Below are positions 38,201 through 49,513 of a stretch of 64,000 bases of DNA, piece after piece. The notes below the pieces were generated by a model. That model searched no databases. It was not told the origin of the DNA and was given only the letters and a program-made list of their open reading frames with translations. The stretch's first letter is position 1. Every line of letters begins with the position of its first letter. This DNA is from Aphrocallistes beatrix (taxonomy: Eukaryota > Porifera > Hexactinellida > Sceptrulophora > Aphrocallistidae): contig OY725501.1 of NCBI GenBank assembly GCA_963281255.1, positions 186,001-250,000 on the forward strand. Reading direction: 5' to 3'. Made by a program: the position numbers and the translations under genes.

Positions 38201-40287
38201 TGTGAACAAATTATGGCAGAAAGAAAAAGCACTTGAAGATGAATACGAAAGCTTTGGAGGGAAAGGGCATCGATACCCATGCAACGTTGGCACAATTGAT
38301 TCTAACAGGGTTAAAAATCGGTTCAAGTTAATTTACCCCTACGATAAGTCGCGTGTTGTGCTACAAGTGGGAAGTGAGGCCAATGAGTCAGACTACATTA
38401 ACGCAAGTCATATCCCAGGAATGTATGTAAAGAATAATTTCATCGTTGCACAAGCACCAAAGGACTCAACATTGAAACATTTCTGGCAAATGATTATTCA
38501 GAACAAAATACTGAACATTGTGATGGTTACCAATTTAGTTGAATCAGGTCGTTCGAAATGTGAGCCATACTACCCACAAAAAGAAGGTGAGAAATTGGTA
38601 ATAGGTCCCTATTTAATCACTCTACAGCGAGAAGAAGTTAGGATTGGATACATCATACGCTACATTACTGCAATTCATAATGATGTCAAAACTAAGATCA
38701 AACATTTCCATTTCACAGCCTGGCCTGATCATGATGTCCCATCGCTCTATGATGAAATGTTACTTTTTGTTGGTAAAGTACACAAAGGACTCGTCCAAAC
38801 TGATTCACCGATATTAGTGCATTGTTCGGCGGGGGTTGGCCGTTCTGGAACATTTGTAGCACTATACAATCTACATGCAGCGATACAAAAAGGGGAAGCA
38901 ATATGCATCTACAAGTTAGTACACGAGATGAGGGAACATCGTCCACAAATGGTGCAAACCTTTTCACAATACAAATTCATCTATTTGGCTGTGTTAGAAA
39001 TGGTGTTAGGGAAAACATCCATCGAAACCGACGAGTTTATCAGTACTTTCCAACTCTATATGCAATCTGAAACTGAAGGCTATGTCTCAGTCTTCTTCCA
39101 GCAATACAGTGAACTTAACTATCAGTGCGAAAAAGGCTTTGAACTCGTGTGCAAAGTAGCGAAAGATGAAAATAACAATGATAATAATCCGATTAAGAGC
39201 GTTTTGCCATGTGATAATAACCGAGTGGTTTTACTTTCGTCCCATTTCAACTGTGACTACATCAACGCAACAATCTTTGAAGATATTAACTGTATAGTCA
39301 CCATTAATCCAACAGCAAACACTCTATTGGATTTCATGCAGTTAATCTATCAATGTGGGCCTAGTTTAGTTGTCTTTCTGGCAACACCTATTGAATATCA
39401 ACAGATTCTAGCAGGAAAATCTGACCGTGTTGTCTACTGGCCCAGACAGGGCAAAAATTTCGATGCTGACCTCTTTATGCTGACGTATCTTTCCAGTGAA
39501 ACTTCGTCTCCATTCATCTCCAACAATATCAACCTAAATAATGTGATTGATGATAAGGACAGACAATTCAATCAACTTATCTCAACTGCCTGGAATGAGA
39601 ATGATGAACCAGATCTTGAAAAGATAGTGATTCTATTGCAGGTAATCCTCCAACACAAGCAAGAACATCCAGGAAGTCCGATTCTCGTTCATTGTTCTGA
39701 TGGAGCTGGAAAAAGTGGGATCTTGCTTACAGTCTACAAGGCAATACTCGATAGTCGCGAGAAGAATTTCATCGACATATTCCATATTGTGAAGAAGTTC
39801 AGAAGTGAAAGAATGAATTTCATCCCAACTCTGGTATGTTGACTAAGCTAAATCCTACATTATATCGGTATATATTCTATTTTTGACCTATTAATCCTGA
39901 GACTGTGGTAAGGACTCAGGATGCTCCTTGAATTGTCCGTGATTATCCCGAGCATAAAAGTCATATTATACCAAAAGTAATCTGTAGCCTTTTCTAAGGT
40001 CGTAACTAAGATATACAATTAGTATGCATAAGTATAGGTGTTATTAACGCCTTAAAATCTAACATTGATATGACCTAAATTGCGAAATAGGATCCTACAT
40101 GGTGAAATACCCTATATTAATCGTTGACACCTCGTTCAAACTTAAAATATCTCTTAATGGAGCAGGACTATCAGTATGTATGGCTTTCAAACACTTTATC
40201 TTCATCAATTTCTTTCTTATATCACTGTAGACTCATTTCGTCTCCTGTTTCGCACTGATGAACGAATTCTGCTCAAATGCAGTCTAA
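29217..40287 (+). CDS. Locus F: complete CTLD6-Ig6 receptor tyrosine phosphatase with D1 and D2 domains
   Basis: Exons: signal peptide 29217-29292, CTLD-A 29425-29829, CTLD-B 29935-30345, CTLD-C 30630-31025, CTLD-D 33547-33957, CTLD-E 34111-34512, CTLD-F 34581-35000, Ig1 35328-35654, Ig2 35724-35957, Ig3 36025-36312, Ig4 36685-36978, Ig5 37040-37312, Ig6-TM-PTP 37384-39833, last exon 40231-40287 (ends NEFCSNAV-stop). They total 6444 coding bases, 2147 residues, one frame throughout. This is the most complete locus in the window. The signal peptide (MPFYLHLTLFVKIYILLSIY) belongs to the plus-strand type, unlike the LLHFV type of loci A-E. The product is predicted to sit in the plasma membrane with a lectin-like and Ig-like ectodomain and an active phosphatase inside. 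CTLD-F has an APNN-DC stretch that loosely recalls the EPN sugar-binding motif; ligand unknown. The 2.5-kb CTLD-C/D intron holds a nested palindromic element; introns 35001-35327, 36313-36684 and 39834-40230 hold nothing I recognise. Confidence 0.92.
31197..31963. mobile_element. Nested foldback element with tandem subrepeats and 8-bp target duplication
   Basis: Both ends are flanked by GAAATAAT (31189-31196 and 31964-31971). The uninterrupted opposite arm has this sequence once, which proves insertion. The left arm holds about seven copies of a roughly 30-bp unit, TGTCATTTGTCAGAATGG plus TTTTTAGGACTGC; the right arm (about 31790-31950) holds the same unit inverted. An 8-bp duplication is typical of hAT-type elements, but the ends (GGGAGAGTTG and GAGGTGCATG) are not a clear hAT terminus. 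Confidence 0.75.
32393..32767. repeat. Dispersed repeat with GC-rich hairpin module, partly duplicated
   Basis: Two tandem versions of a unit containing TTGACATGGGGTTTTCAGGG or TTGACATGGGGTTTTTAGTG and GTTTACAATA, followed by the GC-rich self-complementary block seen at 10864-10930. Forms the centre of the foldback element. Confidence 0.6.
37384..39833 (+). CDS. Locus F exon: Ig6, transmembrane helix, active-type PTP D1 and pseudo-PTP D2
   Basis: A single 2450-bp exon of 816 codons. Order: Ig-like domain, Thr/Pro stalk, hydrophobic helix at about 37780-37870 followed by RRRK, a linker with NYQNF and NTYEV tyrosine sites, then two PTP domains. D1 has the pTyr-recognition region (YPYDKSRVVL), YINAS, the WPD loop (Asp at 38727-38729), the signature HCSAGVGRSG (catalytic Cys 38823-38825, Arg 38841-38843) and the Q-loop QMVQTFSQYKFIY, so catalysis is expected. 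D2 reads HCSDGAGKSG with Lys at 39711-39713 in place of Arg and has no WPD loop; in known RPTPs such D2 domains are regulatory. A stretch this long without introns is unusual for an animal RPTP. Confidence 0.93.
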
Positions 40288-40593
40288 CAGAAGTGGATGT
40301 GAACTATGAAACATACTTTATCTTGCTCACATGTGTATATGTAGTTTATGGATTTCTAGAATTAGGTTAACATCGAAACTTTTAGTAAAAAGTATTGACT
40401 TTCTTTGCTAAGTTTATAATTACTTGTATTTTTAGATTTTAGTGCATGTGATATGTATATATTATATTATTGTTCGTAATTGAGTTTATGACCACTATAT
40501 TTGATCAGTTTTATTTAAAAGCAACATCTCCTAGAATTTATTCATGAAAACAGGGATCTTTGGGTGAAAATCATATAACTATACACAGTAATC

Positions 40594-41077
40594 CAGCGGT
40601 TTTCCACCTTTTTTGGCTGTGGATCCCTATAGCAATTTTCTTATATTCTCTAGACCCCCTCCTATTACCCGTAATACTAAATTTTGAATCCTGTCGACCC
40701 CCTGAGATCTTCTGTGGATCACTAAGGGGCATAGGCGTCGTAAACTTTATTTCTTACCCTTGGACTGCCCGGCCACAATAATCAAGGGCCGTTCAGTCAG
40801 TTAATCGGGCCGTATCTTCAGCTGATCCAGCATTACCGTCAGCCAAATGGGCCGTGAACCCTTGATCTACATGAGGAATTAGTAACAGTCAATTACCAGT
40901 ACATAATAGCACTAAGCTTTTTACCGGGTAGTACCCGGTCTTTTTACCGGGTAGCATCCGGCATTAGACCGGGTAGTACCCGGCATTCACTCTGGGCCGC
41001 CCGGCAATTGCCGGGTAACCGGGTGGGTTACGACGCCTATGCTAAGGGGTCAATGGACCCCAGGTTGGGAACCACTG
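40594..41077. mobile_element. hAT-like non-autonomous element (MITE)
   Basis: Ends CAGCGGTTTTCCACC and, on the other strand, CAGTGGTTCCCAACC, flanked by the exact 8-bp duplication CAGTAATC (40586-40593 and 41078-41085). These termini and the duplication length are the hallmark of hAT-superfamily elements. No transposase; interior interrupted by another element at 40730-41041. Confidence 0.88.
40730..41041. mobile_element. Second hAT-like MITE nested in the first
   Basis: Perfect terminal inverted repeats CATAGGCGTCGTAA, flanked by the exact 8-bp duplication CTAAGGGG (40722-40729 and 41042-41049). The interior is GC-rich and contains repeated ACCGGGTAGTACCCGG-type palindromes (40924-41000). 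Younger than the host element it interrupts. Confidence 0.87.
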
Positions 41078-41422
41078 CAGTAATCCATGTAATCCCTGAT
41101 AACAATGCTAACAAATGTTGTCTATTTTAGAGTATAATTAAACCATATTTGGTAGAGTGATTTTCAGCTCCAATTAATCAAATCAATTATTGCATTTTCA
41201 GTATATTAGTCCTCCGGCCGTAAGTACAGGAGATCTCCCGAAATCTATTATAGTATAGATGCTCACTTGAAATTACTTGTATCAGATATCATCCCTTTTA
41301 AGCTAACAAAGCTACAATTCTTCTGAGGATATGTTAAAAGGGTCTATGTGAAATCCAATCCGTTGATACCTTGTACCATTAGACTTTATGATTGAATTTA
41401 GTCTTAGCATGAGATATTGGTC

Positions 41423-41435
41423 GCATCGTATTTCA
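41423..41435 (+). promoter_or_regulatory. Conserved upstream element, locus G
   Basis: GCATCGTATTTCA, 129 bp upstream of the locus G ATG, inside a longer block (AGATATTGGTC before it, TTGACATGATAC after it) shared with other loci. Confidence 0.55.
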
Positions 41436-41564
41436 TTGACATGATACACTCCATCTCATCAATGCATACATATTAAGTTCTACAATAAAAGTGTATACGA
41501 CTCAGATAAATATATTTTTCTTACAAAATAGTCATAACTCATGAAAAAATTGGGTACTGAAGCA

Positions 41565-44500
41565 ATGATTATTCATTTGTATTTAACATTTGTTATTATA
41601 TTATATGCGCTCTTATCGATATACCAGACTGATGCAATAGGTAAGTAAATAAGCCCTAAAATAGTTTGCTATTGCTTAAATTTGTTGGTGATCTACCTAC
41701 TAAGATACCTCAGATACGGATTAACTTGAGGCCAAATTGGGGAACGTAAGTCTTGGGCTACCTTTGGAGGTTCTATCATGCATGTCGGACTCTGGTCATG
41801 CACTAGAAGGTCACTAACCATGATACATGATGTTTCAGCTTCAACAGTCTCAATGATAATCCGTCCTGGATACACTCATCAGGGCCGTATGACGCGGTGC
41901 GGCGGCTTCCGCACCAATATTATCGGCTGTCCGCGGCGTAGGTGAGGCATAGTTGCGACATGGGTCGCACCATATTTAAGCCATTTAGTGCCAAATTTAA
42001 GCTATACATTTGCAATAATTAGACTTTTAAGCAACTTGATCTGGCTGAATCCGGAAAATTGAGTAATGAGAACTAAGATAAGATGCAGAACGGCCTGATA
42101 ATCCTGCAGTCTAAATCACCAAATATGTACACCCTAGTCATTTATTCAAAATAGATTAACTCTCGCTTTTTAATTGGTTGAGTTGCAATATTTATTAATA
42201 TATTATACCATTTGTTTTGTAATTATAATGTTAAGACTATCCTTGATTATTCTGGGGCCAAGACAGGCTCCCCATTGATTCCTTCGCCGCACCGGTAAAT
42301 ATTTACTTCCTATGGCCCTGTTCAGAATGACTAACATCAAAAGTCGCATAAACCTCTGTACACTCTGTTCATGTAATTGTACAACTATAAATTTAGTGGA
42401 ATATTCTGTTTATTTGATTAGTACTTTTCTTTTCAAATGTTGTAGATATCTTAATGGCAGATAATGTTTAGAAAAAGATGAAATATTAATTCATATTAAT
42501 ATTGTCTTAGAATATTAATTACGTTTTCTAATTTAGATCCAGAACGAGAACTAGTATATGATGGTACAATCTTCGCAATCTTTACTGCTCCAACTAATGC
42601 ATTCAATCAGAAAAAGGCAGTTGATAACTGTATAAGTTGGGGAGGAAATATAGCAAGTATCAACTCACAGGAAGAAGATGCTCAATTATTCAGTTTAACG
42701 AATTCCACTTATTTTCAATGTTGGATTGGTTTGAATAGACATTCAAACGTTGATCTCATAAAGGGGTCACAGGGATACGCCTGGGAAGATGGTAGTAACA
42801 GTTTGTACAGGAAGTTTTACTCCAGTTCACTCACTAAGCGTTACATGAAGTTTAGACCTGATAATGGATACTCTTTGGGAGAAAGATGGGATGACGCAAA
42901 CTCCAATCAAAACACAAATTGCTATTTGTGTAGAAAATTAGGTATACAGTCTACTACATATTTCATTTCTCCCTTCTCAAATATATATCTAACCGCTGCT
43001 CTTAATAACTTCATGATCTGCTAATTGTATTCCTATTAACTACTTATTCATTCGTATAGCTAACTCTAGAGGATGTGATTTCACGAATGATGGGTTTTGT
43101 TATCGAAGCTATCAGAGGGATGCTGGAATCAACTGGGATGATGCTCAATCAAGTTGTGAAGAGTGGGGAGGTAACCTGGCTAGTGTTACTTCTGAAGCAG
43201 AGAATTTGTTGCTTTTTCAGAGAACACCAATAATAGCACTTGATTGCTGGGCTGGAAAGTACACAACTATTAATGAAATCACAACCTGGAATGATGGGAA
43301 TACTTTGAGTTATACAAAATGGAACTCTGGAGAATCAACTTCATCTAATACTAGCTGTATACGATGGAATTACGACGGAACTAGCAATTGGGTAAATGCT
43401 AAATGCATTATTGCCACACTAAATTGCTACATTTGCAAAAGGATTCAAAATACTGTCTCAATATCAGGTAAGTTGAAACTTCAATTATTCAACAAATCGC
43501 ATCGATACTAACTAATACAAATACTAAAAATTCGTCCAAAATTATTTTTTTATTTTGACTAATGCTAGTTGTAATATCTTTTAGCTTGTAGTTTTCCCAG
43601 GATTACTACTGAAAATGCAATAATTTAACTAAATCATTGATTGTGTTCTTGATTGTAATTCTGCTTGTTAGAAGAGCATCAAATAATCAATGTATAGTAT
43701 GTATATTAATAATAAGTGAAGTCTCCCGAACCGGACGCTACAAAAAGCGGACAACCCCTCCACATTGGAAAACCTCGTGCAACTGAATGAATTTATCATT
43801 TAATAATGAATAATTGAGCAGAAACGGACACCTTCTACAACGGACAAAAGTTATGTCCCGAATGTGTTTATTCGGAGACTTCACAGTATTTTGATTCTAA
43901 TATTTATCAGTCACTCATTTTCAGGAGTTCAATATGAAACTGTGCGCATTTCAGTGTTTGGATACTTCTATGCAACATGGCCTGGAGTGACCTGGAACAC
44001 AGCTCTACAGGAGTGCATAGATTGGGGAGGAAGTCTGGCTAGCATAGAATTAGCAGCAGAGGATGGGACACTGTACAGTCTAGCAGCTGGTAATGATACT
44101 CAGTGTTGGATTGGTCTGGAAATATCAACTCGTGGTAGTAATACTATTATCTGGGTCGATGGTAGTGATAGTTCATATAGAAACTATCCAGGACAGATTC
44201 CTACCATCACATCAATAGATAAGTATTATTCTCTGAGATCTATGAATGGAAGTAGTGATGGAGGATGGAATGCTCTAAACATGGCAGAAACTCTATCTTG
44301 CTTTTATTGTCAGAAATTAGGTATGTAGATATACTTTTGTGTATTGAAATTTCAACTACATAACTGAATATTTTTATTTCGCTAACTGGTAGGGTAAATA
44401 ACATCTGATATCCGATTATGTTAATTACGATATTATGTATTTTTCATTAATCTTAGGCTATTGCATAAATGCTGGGCCATTATCTGTATTCAGAAGGTTG

Positions 44501-47500
44501 TAAAAATGCAATATTTTCGATTTGTCCATTGTATCCGTACCAAGTGGATCATCTTTTGAGTTGCATATAGGATTTGTTGTGATAAGACAATTATTTCGGT
44601 TCTTACATCCAATTTAAGTGCATCAGTTTAGGATAAAATCGACATGAGACTCTATCCTTGTTATATATGTCAAAGACCAGGTAAGATAATTGGTACTTTC
44701 TTGAAACTAATATGTCTTAATATATGTCATAATTTTTAGTCAACATCAGAGAGTGCCAGATCACAAATGATGGTTCTTGCTATCGAACATTCCTATTAGT
44801 CAATCCTATCAACTGGTATGATGCTCAATCAAACTGTGTAATGTGGGGAGGTAATCTAGCTAGTATCACATCTGAAGATGAGGATACATTGCTGTTCTTG
44901 AGGACACCTTATAGAGCTGAAGACTGCTGGATCGGATTAATCAATACAAATATGAATAATGGAGCTTATTATTGGATTGATGGAGAGATGTTCAACTATG
45001 ATATGTGGACTAGTGGAACTCCTAATAACATTGCAAATACTTATGACTGTGCAAGAAATAAAGTCACAGGAATGAATCAATGGAATAATTACAAATGCAG
45101 CAGTCTGACATATAGTTATATATGCAAGAGAAGTAGCACTGCACAATTCAATCCAGGTTTGTACTTCTTTATTTTACAATATATTTTGATATGATTAAAA
45201 TGAATTAAAAATATGATTTTTATTGAGCTATAACTATAGATTTAGGAGACATATTTGGAGAATTAATATACGATAATTTGGGATTTAAAGAATTGGCTAT
45301 CAACACAATATTGTATCGGGACGTTACTTTAATATGTGGTGATGTTACGAATCCTAGCTCTAACTCGAATAATTGGATTTATTCTCAAAACAACGACATA
45401 ACCTTAAGTACAATTGTTGAATCAATTTATTTCAATTCTGAACCAGGGATTCAGTTCATATCCATTTCCAAAACACAACAAGGATTCTATCAGTGTAGAT
45501 TTCAGAAAAAGAATGGGGCTACCTCAGTTTACACAGTTGGAGTATTTGATCATTCACTGACTACAGGTGATACCCAAGTACAAGTAGTATATTTGCATTA
45601 TGGATAATTGAATATATTTAAACAATTGTATATTTGTCACTCTTAGTTGCTGAAGCTGGAAGAACATACAACTACACTGTAGGAATCGATAGAGAGGACA
45701 TTATACTGTTGTGTGACCTCATGGATACCAGTATAGATCCCATTAACTATAAATGGAAAATAATTGGTGTGGATGGTTATATGAATAATCCAATCATAGT
45801 GTCCAATTTGTCTAGAACAGATGCCATTGTCTGTGACTCAACTACATTAATCGTTCAAGGTATGCTGCATTTTGATAATTTCCCTTTTCACTTTCGCTGG
45901 TGTTAATATGACGCTTTATATTGCTAGTACCTACACTAACCATTACTTATCAATCATCGTTCATGGAGACTCAATCACAAATCTATCCTAACACCAATCA
46001 ACTCTCAATTCAAGGATTAAAACAAGATTTCGCACTAAGCATGAATATAGAAGGAAGATGGAAACTTCCAGATGGAACTTATCAAACAGGTTCCACCATA
46101 ACATATCCATATCTCCTTCAGCAATATACAGGACTGTATACGTTCTATCTGTACAACTGGGATGGAATAGAAGTACCTGTAATTCAAACTAACATCACTA
46201 CTACTGATAATATAGGTATAATTTCAATCTCAATTTCAGTACATTAAGCAATATTGTAGGTCTTTTAAACTGAAATTAAAGGAAAAGGCATTAAACCTTT
46301 AGATAACTTTATCTTAAAAGATGATTCTAAATAATTAGGCATCTATAAGTACAGTATATTACACCTGCCGAGTGGATGGAGTTTCAACTTATTCTATCTA
46401 TGTTGCTATTAAAAGTATACTAGGTAGATTATTACAGCTTAAATTAATAGGAGACCATTTGGGCAATTCTCAAGTTTAATTTCCCCTATAGTTGAGATCA
46501 CTGACTTTACTGAAACTGTTAACTACACACTTGGATCTCCTACACTGCTCTACTACTCTAATAATTCAGTGTCAGATAGTCAGATACTTTGGACCACTGA
46601 AAATATAGAGACGGGAGATAATAGGACATTCAATCCTGAATATCCAAATCCTGCTCTTTTGAGCACAATATTCTCTAATGTAGGAGGAGGTCAACACACT
46701 TTTACATGCTTCTACAGAAACAGTCCTGTAACAGTTCTAGGCAGTGTTGATCTAAATTTAAAAGGTATATATATCTTGTACATTGTGACTATGTGGTGAT
46801 ATATATTTATACATTGTTCTTTTGCAGATACTACAGTTGTTACAATTAGTTATTCAGGAGTTGAGAGAACTTTCAGTGATGTTAATAATATTTTCTTTCC
46901 TAATCCTCAACCGATAGAAATTTCTACACATACCTCTGAAGTTGCTTTCAAATGCAATTTGGCAAACTGCACCTGGCAGATAAATTATACAAATAATACA
47001 CAAACTGTCCTATCTTCTCTGAACATTGTTGTGTTTCGAAAAGAAAATGAAGGTACTTATTCACTACTTAAAAATACCGTTTTAGGAAAGGAATACATTA
47101 CTGCAAGTGTTAATATCAGCACTAATCCGGAACTAGTCGCGAGCAACGTTAGTGATACATACATCATATATATTGGTATCGCTGCACCAATAATTCTCTG
47201 TTTTTTCCTATCCATAATAATAACAGTCATTATTATCATAATCTGTATTTCGAAGAAACGGCGAAAACCCAAACAATTTGCTTCCAGACAATTTACAAAT
47301 GAAGATTCTGATAGTCCTTCTAAGGCAAATGACGTGCAAAATTCCAACGGGCTCTACTCTACAGTTAAATCTAAAAAGAAGAAAAATTATGAAAAGTTTG
47401 ATGAAGAAATTGTAGAGACAACATTTACTCAATCAATAGAGTCAGCGAACTATCAGAATATCACCGCTTCGAAGGAAGATGACGATAATACTTACGAAAA

Positions 47501-49513
47501 GGTCCCTGAAAATATCAGGTCACTCTCCATTCCCCTGGATATATACAAAATGCATGTGAACGAACTTTGGCAAAACGAAGGTTCACTCGAAAATGATTAT
47601 GAGACATTAGGCGGTAAAGCACATCGGTATCCCTGCACGAATGGTACACTAGACCCCAATCGAGTGAAAAATCGTTTTAAGCTCATATATCCTTATGATA
47701 AATCACGAGTCATTCTCAAAGAAACGTCTGAAGATCCATCTTCAGACTACATCAATGCAAGTTATATCCCTGGACTCTACGTTAAAGAAACTTTCATCGC
47801 AGCCCAAGCACCAAAGGATGTTACTCTTCAAAGTTTCTGGCAGATGATAGTTGAGAATGATGTCTTGAACATTGTAATGCTAACTAATCTAGTTGAGTCA
47901 GGTCGGATAAAATGCGAGGCATATTTTCCGGTGAAGGAAGGGAAAAAGCTCATCACTGGCCCATACGAAATTATACTAGACAAGGAAGAGATTTTGATTG
48001 GTTATACGATTCGCATGCTGACTGTGTTTCATAACAGCAAAAATAAACAAATCAAACAATTTCATTTTACTGCATGGCCTGATCATGATGTACCAGATCT
48101 CCATAATGAACTTCTACTCTTCGTAGAAAAAGTACAAACACAGAAAATTGATTCAAAGTCTCCTATATTGGTACATTGCTCAGCGGGAGTTGGTCGTTCT
48201 GGTACCTTTCTGGCCATCTACAATTTATTAGCAGCCATCAAACAAGGCAATGCCATAAGCATTTACAACGTTGTTCATGAGATGAGAGAGCATCGTCCAC
48301 AAATGGTCCAAACGTTTTCACAGTACAAATTCATCTATCTATCCGTTCTGGAAATGTTGTTGGGGAGTACATCAATCCCAAATGATGAATTCACAGCAAC
48401 TTATAAACTATACATGCAATCCGAAAGCGAAGGTTACGTGTCAGTATTTTTTCAACAATTCAGTGAGCTCAACTATCAATGTGACAAAGGATTCGAGCAC
48501 ATCTGTTCTACAGCACTTAATGACAGCAACAAAGACAAAAATCCAATTAAAAACATTTTACCTTCTGATAAAAACAGACCAATTTTATTTTCGCCTCATT
48601 GGGAGGGAGATTATATTAACGCAACAAACATAGACGATAACCAATATATAATAACCATCACCCCAACTCGAAACACTCTAGAGGATTTCTTGCAGTTACT
48701 CTATCAGTTTAAACCTAGCATGGTTGTATTCTTGGCAACACCAAAAGAATTACGGCTAATTCAAGATGAAAAGTCTGACCGCGTTGTCTACTGGCCAAAA
48801 CAGGGGGAACCTCTCGATACCAATGCATTCACACTATCGTCTCTATCTAGCGAAAAGTTTTCTTCAATGATACGTAGCAAGATTCGTTTGACCAATACCA
48901 TTGAAAATGATGTTAGCGAGTTCACACACATAATTTCGACAAAATGGAATGAGAGGGGAGAACCAGAATTAGCGAGTGTTGTTGTACTTCTGCATACTAT
49001 ACTCAAACAAAAACAAGACTATCCTGGATCTCCTATTATATTTCATTGTACCGACGGGGCGGGCAAAACTGGGGTTTTGTTTACGGTTTTCAAAGCTATC
49101 CTCGAAAGTAAAGAGAAGAACTTCATTGATATCTTCCACATTGTAAAGAAACTGAGGAACGAAAGAATGAACTTCGTATCGACGCTGGTAAGTTAGTCAT
49201 ATTTGTCGAATTTGTAGAAAGGTTTGTAAACAACAGTTTATAATTTTTTGGGTACCCATTTTTTGGTACTAGAAATTTCAAAATAATGGTGTTTTAAATT
49301 GATGGTGGTGACAAACATTCTTAAATCTGATTTTGGCCATACAGAGAAAGGTTTTAAGCTTCTTTAATGTAGATGGGTATTGTATCAATTTTTTTACTAG
49401 ATTAACTAGCCAGGTGATTTTCATACACTTGTGTATTTAATCTTAATTATTTTTAGAACCACTTTGTATCCTGTTTCTCACTGATGAACGAATACTGTTC
49501 AAATGCTGTGTAA
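41565..49513 (+). CDS. Locus G: CTLD4-Ig receptor tyrosine phosphatase with D1 and D2 domains
   Basis: Exons: signal peptide 41565-41640, CTLD-A 42537-42941, CTLD-B 43060-43467, CTLD-C 43925-44320, CTLD-F 44740-45156, Ig1 45240-45566, Ig2 45647-45859, Ig3 45928-46215, Ig5 46492-46764, Ig6-TM-PTP 46828-49187, last exon 49457-49513 (ends NEYCSNAV-stop). Without Ig4 the chain is 1739 residues in one frame. CTLD-D is gone, CTLD-E survives as its last dozen codons (44644-44680), and Ig4 is a truncated relic (46339-46423). The first intron (896 bp) contains a hAT-like MITE; intron 43468-43924 contains a GAAGTCTCC inverted-repeat element. The protein should be a plasma-membrane phosphatase of the active class, like F, with a shortened ectodomain. 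Signal peptide MIIHLYLTFVIILYALLSIY is of the plus-strand type. Confidence 0.9.
41880..42320. mobile_element. hAT-like MITE in the first intron of locus G
   Basis: Left end CAGGGCCGTATGACG..CGGTGCGGCGG; right end on the other strand CAGGGCCATAGGAAG..CGGTGCGGCG. The 8-bp flanks (ACACTCAT, TTCAGAAT) do not match, so the target duplication has decayed or the ends are slightly off. GC-rich ends contrast with the AT-rich intron. No open frame. Confidence 0.6.
43716..43884. mobile_element. Short inverted-repeat element, B-C intron of locus G
   Basis: Ends GTGAAGTCTCCCGAA and, on the other strand, GTGAAGTCTCCGAA; 169 bp, non-coding. It occupies the same intron position as related elements in loci C and D and is the best-preserved copy. 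Confidence 0.6.
44644..44680 (+). pseudogene. Relic of the CTLD-E exon in locus G
   Basis: MRLYPCYICQRPG followed by GTAAG matches the end of intact CTLD-E exons (LSCFICQRPG plus donor in locus F). The other 120 or so codons are gone. It lies between CTLD-C and CTLD-F, exactly where CTLD-E belongs, so this locus once had the module. Confidence 0.7.
46339..46423 (+). pseudogene. Truncated Ig4 exon relic in locus G
   Basis: Keeps only the last part of Ig4 (YYTCRVDGVSTYSIYVAIKS), about a quarter of the usual 273 bp. From the original AG the length is 85 bases, which breaks frame. An AG at 46353-46354 would give a 69-base in-frame mini-exon. Either it is skipped (Ig3 joins Ig5 in frame) or the mini-exon is used. 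Confidence 0.65.
46828..49187 (+). CDS. Locus G exon: Ig6, transmembrane helix, active-type PTP D1 and pseudo-PTP D2
   Basis: A 2360-bp exon of 786 codons with the same order as in locus F. Helix at about 47157-47255, then KKRRK. The linker carries NGLYSTV, SANYQNI and NTYEKV. D1 is complete: YPYDKSRVIL, YINAS, WPD loop with Asp at 48081-48083, signature HCSAGVGRSG (Cys 48177-48179, Arg 48195-48197) and Q-loop QMVQTFSQYKFIY. D2 has HCTDGAGKTG, Lys for Arg, and no WPD loop. An active transmembrane tyrosine phosphatase is expected. Confidence 0.92.

Larger units (their letters stand above)
40288..41564. other. Spacer between loci F and G, with nested DNA transposons
   Basis: 1.28 kb holding the F 3' end, two nested inverted-repeat elements (40594-41077 and 40730-41041) and the G promoter region with its conserved element at 41423-41435. 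No gene seen. Confidence 0.7.

Noticed and set aside
38713-39070. Open frames on the opposite strand or another frame of the locus F PTP exon
   Set aside because: They are shadows of the strongly conserved PTP D1 coding frame.
40560-40781. 73-codon plus-strand open frame in the F/G spacer
   Set aside because: It lies across the terminus of the hAT-like MITE and into the nested element; no protein similarity recognised.
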